Shown here: piece after piece, positions 31,051 through 39,500 of the stretch
How the letters are laid out: each line of letters opens with the position of its first letter
Position numbering within the stretch: the stretch's first letter is position 1
Origin: DATEFF01 sp964586395
Lineage (GTDB): Bacteria > Patescibacteriota > Saccharimonadia > Saccharimonadales > EFPC-124
Assembly (NCBI GenBank): GCA_964586395.1
Contig: CAZPGP010000001.1
Location: 1 to 64,000 of the forward strand
Reading direction: 5' to 3'
DNA length: 64,000 bases
Notes under the pieces: model-generated
Databases searched by the model: none
Told to the model about the DNA's origin: nothing
What the model saw: only the letters and a program-made list of their open reading frames with translations
Translations under genes and position numbers: made by a program

Positions 31051-32836
31051 TCGCCTCTAGCTGCTCGGCAGCTGCGCCTTTGATCTGCTGACCCGCTTCG
31101 TCGGTATAGTGCAATTGCGCGCCGCCGACTACGGTCAGAAGTGTACGTCGGAACTTCGCACCACCCAGCTCGTAGGTTTCGCCGTTCCGAAGCTTTGGTG
31201 AAATAATAGCAGCGCTCTGCTGTTCGTTGTCGGCCGAATCCTCGCGGTTACGGTTCGGATCGAGCAGTGACTTGGTCTCGCCTGTCGCTTTGTTCAGGAC
31301 CATTCGACACTCATCATCCAGGCACTCAATAGTCGCCGTGCTGTCGCGGGCATCCACATTCTTTTCGCAGAACGGACAATGCACGTCGCGACGGATTGTG
31401 TAGCCGTACAGCTGGATACGCAGACAATGCGCAGCCTCTTCCTCTTGCATGCGTATCGCCTGTTCTAATGAAACGCCCAGCTGGTTTGCTAGTTTGGCTG
31501 CGGCGCCCATTCCTGTTTCGCCAGTGCTGAGGCCAGATACACCGGTTGCCGTTTCACAGCCAGCAAATGTTTCGCCATTGGCTGCGGCTTCCGAACCGTT
31601 TGCGCTCACGGCGTCGGCATAAGCTCCCATAAAATCCCCATCGTCGACATAGTTGAGCTGTTCGACCTGGCCTGTCTCGTTGAACTGCCGGTAGAGGCGC
31701 GTGATGGTCGCGTGATGGTCGTAAATTAACAGCTCACGACAGCTGAGCGCCATATCGGCCGTAACTTTACCGCCAAATAATTGAATGCGGAGACGGTCAA
31801 GCTTGTCTTGGGAGAGCACGCTCTGCCCTACCCCTTCTTGTGCGCTCAGGCATTTCAGTAAATAACCCTGAAGATGCGGGCTCAGCTCTCGGCCACCGAG
31901 GTGCTGGGCTAGTAACTCATTAAAGGCCTTGTAACCAGCCCAATAATCCTCGGTGTGATCACGGAAAAATTCATGCGCATCGACAGAGTCGTCGACACGA
32001 CCGAACTTGTGAGCCTCGCCCGTCTGAGCCTCCATGGCCGCGTCGTATATAGAGGCGCGCGCGGCAGTCACGACCTCAATAGGCTGGGAAGTTGTGTTCT
32101 CGTAGCTCAGGAACCGGCCATATTCGTGCGAAGTCAGCAATGCAAAGCTGACGTTGTCGTAGCCCGAAGCTTGCAGTACCGCGGCGTGTGCGGTCAAGTT
32201 GCTGCTGTCCAGACGGGTTGCGCTGAGCTCGAGCCGACCATCTGGCAATCGACGCGCAGTGTAGTCAAATGATTTGCGATTCTCGAGGTCGTAGAATCGT
32301 GAGTTCAATAGCCGCGTCGCTTCATCGCGGTCCACGGGCAGCTCATCTGGATTTGGGCACGCCGAGATCATATGAATCGTATCGGGCGAACTGTGGTCGC
32401 GCATCATCCGCTCGATAGCTTCATAGAACTCCATGAACAACTCGTCGCGGCGGAGCTGAAAGGCGAGTCCCGGCTCGTCAGCAACTGCGGCTCGCACATT
32501 ATCCAAACCATTCTGGTACACATCACGCAAGGTTAGACGTGGATTCACGCCGTCAGCCTCCTTCACGATGATATCTTGACCGTCATATCGGAACCGATCG
32601 ACATGCATGTGCGGTGCGTTTAGAACCTCGGCACCCCAGGTCCGCTCCTCTACATCAAATCGTTCCCACGTCTCATCCAGGACCTGGCCGTGATTGCGAA
32701 TGTCTTCAACCAGCATGCGCGTGCTCGCGAACCGGGGGTCGCCCGTCTCGCGCTGTTCCCATGCACGATAGGCCTCGTACCGTTGCTGGTCCAAGTCAGC
32801 CCGCTGCTCCGCAATATTTACTGCCGCTACCGTCAT
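31010..32836 (-). CDS. Unknown 608-aa cytoplasmic protein under riboswitch control
   Basis: A large soluble protein I do not recognise; no signal peptide or membrane helix is visible. The first ~430 residues are charged and helical and include a His/Asp-rich stretch (DDSVDAHEFFRDHTEDYW). After a Gly/Ala/Thr-rich linker near residue 450 there is a Cys cluster near residues 490-515 (HCPFCEKNV ... IECLDDECRM), likely a zinc ribbon. The ATG at 32836 lies 10 bases after an intrinsic terminator that follows a cobalamin riboswitch-like aptamer, so expression should fall when B12 is present. Candidates are a B12-independent substitute, an uptake-related factor, or an unrelated stress protein. It overlaps kefB by 41 bases at the 3' end. 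Confidence 0.75.
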   Translation of the reverse strand: MTVAAVNIAEQRADLDQQRYEAYRAWEQRETGDPRFASTRMLVEDIRNHGQVLDETWERFDVEERTWGAEVLNAPHMHVDRFRYDGQDIIVKEADGVNPRLTLRDVYQNGLDNVRAAVADEPGLAFQLRRDELFMEFYEAIERMMRDHSSPDTIHMISACPNPDELPVDRDEATRLLNSRFYDLENRKSFDYTARRLPDGRLELSATRLDSSNLTAHAAVLQASGYDNVSFALLTSHEYGRFLSYENTTSQPIEVVTAARASIYDAAMEAQTGEAHKFGRVDDSVDAHEFFRDHTEDYWAGYKAFNELLAQHLGGRELSPHLQGYLLKCLSAQEGVGQSVLSQDKLDRLRIQLFGGKVTADMALSCRELLIYDHHATITRLYRQFNETGQVEQLNYVDDGDFMGAYADAVSANGSEAAANGETFAGCETATGVSGLSTGETGMGAAAKLANQLGVSLEQAIRMQEEEAAHCLRIQLYGYTIRRDVHCPFCEKNVDARDSTATIECLDDECRMVLNKATGETKSLLDPNRNREDSADNEQQSAAIISPKLRNGETYELGGAKFRRTLLTVVGGAQLHYTDEAGQQIKGAAAEQLEAIIAAQLAADFRAA

Positions 32837-32845
32837 TTGGAATAT

Positions 32846-32875
32846 AAAAAACCTCTTCCCGTGCTAGAAAAGAGG
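32846..32875 (-). terminator. Terminator of the riboswitch expression platform
   Basis: On the minus strand GAAAAGAGG/CCTCTTCCC arms (32867-32875 and 32852-32860) pair as a 9-bp stem with two G-T wobbles and are followed by six T residues (32846-32851). It lies between the aptamer and the start codon at 32836, the position expected for transcriptional control by a riboswitch. Confidence 0.75.
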
Positions 32876-32925
32876 CCTCAAAGAGACTTGCTTTGGCTCG
32901 CTTCCTGCTCGGGAATAACATTACA

Positions 32926-33010
32926 CCTTGGGTGTGTCGGACTTCGAAACGCTGAGGTTTCGTTACCGTTGCGGCACAGTTCACGATTCGCACGTGATTC
33001 CGCCCAAAGG
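32926..33010 (-). ncRNA. Cobalamin (B12) riboswitch, compact type
   Basis: Reading the minus strand, an outer stem (CCTTTGGG with CCCAAGG) encloses GCGGAA, then a TCACG-TGCGAAT-CGTGA hairpin (P4, with the conserved GTGCGAAT loop), then ACTGTGCCGCAACGGTAAC (the P5 core, close to the CCCGCAACGGTA consensus), a CGAAAC/GTTTCG hairpin (P6) and finally AAGTCCGACACACCC (the conserved J6/3 strand). These match the catalogue of cobalamin riboswitch motifs in order. The peripheral P7-P11 region is missing, as in compact Cbl-II forms. An extended -10 promoter lies upstream and an intrinsic terminator downstream. This is a by-eye call. Confidence 0.8.
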
Positions 33011-33040
33011 AATGGATAATTGTTAAGTTTGGTCTACCTT

Positions 33041-33049
33041 AGTATACCA
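33041..33049 (-). promoter_or_regulatory. Extended -10 promoter of the riboswitch transcript
   Basis: On the minus strand TG-G-TATACT (hexamer at 33041-33046) would start transcription near 33034, about 24 bases before the aptamer. The leader to the start codon is then about 200 bases. Confidence 0.55.
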
Positions 33050-33088
33050 CCACGGCTGGTGCTCCGTGCTGTAAAATACACACTATAC

Positions 33089-33514
33089 TTAGGGTTTGAC
33101 TGTGCCTTGCGGCTGGGTCTGGCCTTGCGCTTGACCCTGGGCTGAATCGATAGCAACGGGGCCAACATTGATAATCTGATTCTGTGATTCACGATACAAG
33201 ATTGCGATGCGGCTCTTGGGATAGACCAAGACATGATCGCCATTCTCGACGTTCTTGAAGAACGGCTGATCCTTAACCTTACTCTTGTCGCTCACTTCCG
33301 CGACAGTTGGGTCTTCATCCTTGGGAAGGGCGTAGAGTTTGCCTACCTTACTGAGCAATCGCGCGGTGTTCTCTTTAGCTACAACGTCAGGGCTGTTCTT
33401 TAGGTCAGTGTATTGCTTATAGAAGAAGACCGCCAAGCCGCCGGCTATGACCAGCAAAATCGCCGAGATAATCAGAACTGGTTTGGTATGCACTCGCGGC
33501 AACGAAATAGCCAT
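33089..33514 (-). CDS. Small membrane protein typical of CPR surface-protein loci
   Basis: A 141-aa protein with one N-terminal transmembrane helix (about residues 12-31) and an outer domain containing KVGKLYALPKDEDPTVAEV, QPFFKNVENGDHVLVYP and AILYRESQNQIINVGPV; the tail is Gln/Gly-rich. I recall this pattern as a common CPR hypothetical protein. GGAGG precedes the ATG. It starts 50 bases after the giant surface protein gene and may be co-transcribed, so it could help anchor or present that protein. Confidence 0.72.
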   Translation of the reverse strand: MAISLPRVHTKPVLIISAILLVIAGGLAVFFYKQYTDLKNSPDVVAKENTARLLSKVGKLYALPKDEDPTVAEVSDKSKVKDQPFFKNVENGDHVLVYPKSRIAILYRESQNQIINVGPVAIDSAQGQAQGQTQPQGTVKP

Positions 33515-33563
33515 TAACTTCCTCCGATGTTATCTCTAATCTTAAGCGAGTTGAGCGCTAGCG

Positions 33564-36500
33564 TCAATTTGCCGCATTCGCGCTCAAGGCCGACCAGTTG
33601 AAATGGACATCGGCGGCCTGCGTTTGGCTGAGTTCTACCAGGAACTTATCCTTGGCGACTTCCTTCACTCGGTAGCTGCCACTGACGAATTCTTCTGGGG
33701 TGACGTTCACGACCGGCTTCTCGGTGTGCTGGCGGCTGAAGGTGACTGTGGCCGTCTTCTGCCCAGCTGGAATCGTAACCGTGCCAGCTGTGTTGCTGCT
33801 GAAGGTGACGTTCTTGTTGAAGGCGACGTTGCCGTCGAATGTAGCATCACCATTGAACTTGATACCGCCGTTGAAGGTCACGAAGCCATTGAACGTTGCA
33901 TCATTGGCGACCAAACCGCCGCTCCAAACACCCTGCTGGAAGGCGCTGAGGTTGGTCTTCTGGAAGCTGCCGTACAGGACCGAAATCTTCTTGTGCTTCT
34001 TGCCGCCGATTAGTTGTGTCTCGCCCGACCAAGTGACGTTCTGTGCAGCGCGCGCGATGACGTAGCTGGTTGGGAATTGACCTTCGTCTTTCATAGCGTG
34101 ACCGGCTGTATCAGAGCTAATCAGGAAGTCACCCGGCTGGATATCCTGGCCGTCATCCACAACCCACATGTCGCCGTTACCGACGGCCGCAACCAGGTTT
34201 GCATTGTCGAACATATCGAACGGTAGCTCTGGATTCATGCGGCTCAGGAATGTGCCCATCGCGGCTGGATCGTTGGCGGTTGTCGTGCGCTCAACGCCGT
34301 AGGTTGGCTCGGCAGATTCATCCTGACCTGGGCGACTGTTGTTCTCACCGGTCATGCGGACTAATTCGCCGCGTTGCAGGTTCTGGTTACTCCATGTGTA
34401 GTGCGAGCCAGTAAAGGCGTTGTAGCTGACCGTTGTACCGTTGATCGAGATCGAGCCTTGCAGTGTGCCAGCCTGCGCAAAGCCAAGCAGTGTGCCGGCG
34501 TTACTACGGTTGAAGTCCACCAGGTCACCACTTGGGCTGGTCGTCGGGTTGAAGTAAGTGTAGGTGCTCTTGAAGTCGGTGCGCGACTGGTCGTGATACA
34601 GGATCATGCCGATGTACTGCGTACCGGTAAAGCCTGCACCCGACCACGCCGAGAAGTACAGACCAGCGCCGGCAGCCTCAAAGTCTAGAGAACTGCCACT
34701 CGTGCGCATGCGGTACTGCTTGCCAGGTGTATCGATATTATCGGCGATTGTTAGGCCAGCTGTGTCCAGCTTTACGCGGTTCGTATCGTTATAGGACATG
34801 TAAATTCCGAGCCGGCCGTTTAGCTGTAATGCGTCGGTGTCGCCCGTACCGTACTCACCCACCCAGGCCTGGTCAACGTCACCGAAGTGCAAGCGACCGC
34901 CGCCGCCGAACGAACCGGTGCCCAGGATCATGACGCCCTCGTCTTCGATACGCATTCGCACATCGCCAGCTGCATCGTTGACCGTAAATCTAAGTCCGGC
35001 CAGACCATGAAGCTCTAGCACGTCGCTGTCAGTCGACTCCTCAGACTCACCAATAAAGATGTTGCCGACACCGCTTCCAAAGTCGCCGATATACATTTTT
35101 GCGCTCGCTGTCAAACCGCTGCTTACTTTGCCCAGCATTACACGGCTGTTTGTCGTGTCTACGCTGAGCATTTCGACGTTACCAGCGTTCAGAATGCGGA
35201 ATGCAGCCGTGCTGTTGGTAGTGTTCTTGAGCGTTGTGGCGCCCGTGCTGCTAACCGTCAAGAAGTCAGCAGTTGCGTTGGCGAGCTGTAATGCGTCGCT
35301 GCTACCGCTTTGGTACACGCGTAGGCCTACCGTCGTACCCGTCGAGACATGTAGTTTGGCTGACGGAGCGCCAGCAATAACACCAATCGCGACGCGCTCG
35401 TTCGTAGTGTCGACGCGTAGAATTTCGTTACCACCGCCGCCCACCGAAGCCTTCACAACCATACTGCTCAAGCTGTTGGTTGCCGGCTGAATAGTCATAT
35501 TGCTGGCGTAAACATCACCATATACTGCAGCCGTTTGGGTACCAACCGGCAGGGACGCAGTGTAAGCCGTCTCTGGAGTCCAATCCCATTGGCCGTTCGT
35601 GTCGATATTCAGCGTAGGCGCGTAGTACAAACGCTCGAAAGCAGTTGTGTTGCGAACCCACAGCTCGACAACCGTGCCGGCACCGTTGTTTTGTGTAGTT
35701 ACCATCTTGAAGTCAGACGAAGTAATATTCTGAGCCGTACCGTTCATCGTGAGATTGAGTAGCGGTGCGCTGGCCAGCGGATCTTGCTGCTTCACGCGTG
35801 CGCTAATAGTCGCCTGGGTGTTGCCAGAGGTCGTGCCGTTCGTACCACCCAAGACATTTATGACCGCCGCACATAACCCATACTGGAACGTAATAGTACA
35901 GCTACCCATCTTGGTCCACTTGTTGGCGTCGACGCCTAGCGTATCCGGCGTCCACATACCCGTCTGCTGAATTGCGCCTGTTACGTCCAATGCAGTTTGC
36001 GGCGTGGTGTTGTTAATGCCAACACGGTTATTGAGAGTGTCGACATCAAAGATACTGGAGTCGCCCGAGTCAACAATGTTGAAGCCGGTCGTCGAATCGG
36101 TCGTCGTCTTGTGGACGGTTGCACCTGTTCGGCTCACATTCATCACACTCGTGCCGCCGTTCTGGAGGTCGATCAGTCTGTTTACGCCACCACCAGCTGC
36201 CGTGTACGTTGGGTTAACCAACAGTGCGGTCGAGTTGCCGGCACCGCCACCGGCGAAGTTCACGACCGGATTTACTGCAAGGCCGACAAATGTCGCGGTT
36301 GAGCTTGCCGTTGGGTTGAAGTTGGGCGAAATGACGTTAAACATCTTCGTACCGCTCGTATCGTTGTAGTCGCCGGAGCCGACGGAATAACGAATCGGGC
36401 TGCCACCCACCGAGCTTGCAACTTGCAGAATATCGGCGGTCTGGCCGCTGACTTGGCGAAGCTTCACGGCTACAGAATCCGCAGCGCTGCCCTGAACTTC

Positions 36501-39500
36501 CAGCGCACCAGAACCCCAGAATGAGCTGCCGCCCGTGATGGCGAAGCGACCGTACTGTTCGTTGTAGATGACTCGATCCACGCCGTCGGCGCTCTGGATA
36601 TTGAACAGCGAGTTGCTGTTCAGTCCGCCCTCGCCGTAGCCGCGTATGGTCAGACCGTAGCTGTTTGCATTCGGCGTGGTTGCGCCGATGGTGACCGGAG
36701 CCGTTATGGCGATTGCACCTTCCCGGTATGGCGTAGCGGTTGAGCCGGTTTGGATCTGAACGCCATCGATGAACCAGCTACGAGCTGTGGCGTCGCTCTG
36801 CTTTATATATATGTAGCTGTTGGTGATGGTCGCACCCGTTGTGAACGTACAGCTATATCGGCCCCAACTAGAGTTGATCTGCTGGCTCGTCAAACAACTC
36901 ACCTCGGTGCCACTAATGTCTGCGCGGCCGAGGCTAATAGTCGAGAAGCTACCAGCGCTCACCTTGGCGTTAAAGGTCAACGTGTACTGCGTGCTTGGCG
37001 CCAGCGTGACGTTATATTTGGCGCCTTCATTGATGTCAGCATTGGTTGTAATCTTCAACGACGCTGCGCCGAACATAGCCTGCGTCGTGTCTCGCGCAAG
37101 TGTCGAGTCACCGGCGGTGTTACCCGTCAGGCCAACCCAGCCGGTCGTGTTGGTTTCGATGCTGGCGTTCGTGATCATGTTTGGCGTGGTAGTGTCGACG
37201 TTCAGTACGTCGTTGCCAATGGCGTTCTGAATCTTGAAAGCGGCCGTCGAATTCGTGGAGTTTTTGAACGCCGTAGCGCCATCTGTGCCGATGGTCGCGA
37301 CGGTGGTGTTGTTTGTTTCGAACGCCAGCGATTGAGCGTTATTAGTGCCGAGCGTCATCGTACCACTCGGGGTGTTGCCGCCCATGCAGGCGAAGTTACC
37401 GCCCACGTTACAGCTGACATTTGTGCCGATATCGGTCGACAACGCCCAGGCGCTGCCATTCCACTGCCAGAACTGGCCGGTTGACGAGCCATTAGCGAAT
37501 GTAATGGTTGGATTTTGCCCGCCCGTACTGCTAATGGCACCGGAACCCGCCACGCTCAGAACCCCGCTGTTGCTGACAGTTACGTTCGTCGTGCCGCTGA
37601 GACCAATACCCGGTCCGGCTGTTAGGAATGAAGCCATGTTGCTGTACTGCAGCGCCGTTGCGCCACCATTTACGTTGAGAATTTGACCCGCGCTACCGAG
37701 GGCGGTGAGGTTAGTACCACCGTTTGCGACTGGTAGCGTGCCCGTCACCTCCGTCGTGAGACTTACCGACGTACCCAGTGTCGTATCCAGAACGCCCGAG
37801 TTAAAGGCTAGCCCTGAGCCGGTCAGATCAGTGAAGGCCTCGCCGTTAATCGTAAACGTTTGACCGGTCGTAATGGTCGCGCCGGCTCCCATCGTCTGGC
37901 GCGCACTCCAGGTATTAGCGCTCCCCAGGTTGATCGACAGACCGCTCGAAGTCTTGTTGAGTGTTGCGCCGTTCAGCTCCAGGCTGAACACCGTGCCAGT
38001 TAACTCGATGCCCTGGCCGTCAGCCGTATACGTTGTGTTGGTGTCCGTATCAACGTCCGCGGCACAGGCCCATTCACCACTCACTGAGGTCGCTTTGAGG
38101 ATTTGGTTCTGAGTACAAACCCCCAGGCCGAACTGCGTACCAACCAAGCGCAGACCGCCATTGGTCAGTGCCGAATACGTCGTGTTCGTGTCGGTATCAA
38201 CGTCCGCTGCACACACAAACGCCGTGCCGCTCCACTGCAACTTATCCGTACCACTACAGGTCGGGCTGTTGATGCCAACGGTATTGCTGGCAACCTGGAG
38301 ACCATTGCCCGGATTAACCGCCAAAGTATAGGGACTGCCTGCAGTTCCGGCGCCAGATCGGACCAAGCCAGAGTTGCTGCCCGTCCCGCCGGTCACCTCA
38401 TTGCCAATAACTGCGTCCTGTTCAGTCGGCAGACTCGCCAACTCCCATGAGTCGCCGTCCCACTGCCAGAACTGACCAGCGGTAGAACCGTTTGCAAATG
38501 TTAGGCTTGGTGTCTGTCCGCCTGTACTGGTGACTGGACCGGAGCCAGCGACACTTAGGACGCCGTTGTTGGTAACGGTGACGGTGTTCGTACCGCTTAG
38601 GCCGATGCCCGTGCCGGCGCTCAACAGCGAGCTTAAGTTCTTGTATTCCAGCGACGTGCCGCCAGAGTTCACGCCCAGCAGTTGGTTGGATGTCCCTAAT
38701 GCGTTCAGGCCTGTGCCACCATTCCCTACCGGCAATGTGCCGACGACTTCGCTAGTGAGATCAACCGACGTGCCAAGCGTCGTCTGCAGTGACCCGGTGT
38801 TGATAGTCAGGCCCGTGCCCGTAAGGTCTGTAAAGGCATCGCCATTAACCGTGAGTGATTGACCAGCGCCAATGGTCGCGCCAGCATTGAACGTCTGCGC
38901 GCCTGTCCAGGTATTTGCGTTGGCAAGATTAAGCGCGAGGCCGGCCGCACCCTTGCTCAGGCTCGCGCCATTTAGCTCGAGACCGAATGTCGTGCCCGTC
39001 AACTCGATACCCTGACCATCAGCAGAGTATGTTGTGTTGGAGTCGGTGTCGTCCGCACAGGCATACTCGCCACTCGTGGACGTTGCCTTCAGTATCTGGC
39101 CCGCGCTGCAGACCCCCAGGCCAAACTGCGTGCCGACCAAGCGCAGCCCTCCGTTGCTAATCGTCGAATAAGTCGTGTCGGTGTCGGCATCAGCAGAACA
39201 GATAAACGCGCTACCGTCCCATTGCAACTTGTCGGTGCCAGCGCAGGTTGGGCTGTTTACACCAATTGCGTTACTGGTAACTTGCAGGCCGCTCCCCGTG
39301 TTAACCGCCAATGTGTACGGGTTGCCACCGGTCCCCGTACCGGTTCGAGTCAGGCCAGAGTTGCTACCCGTGCCGCCCACGACTTCGTTGCCGATAACCG
39401 CGTCTTGCTCGGCAGGCAGGAAAGCCAATGCCCAGGCGCTACCATTCCACTGCCAGAATTGCCCGTTCGAAGTTCCGCTCGCAAAGGTCACGCTTGGCGT

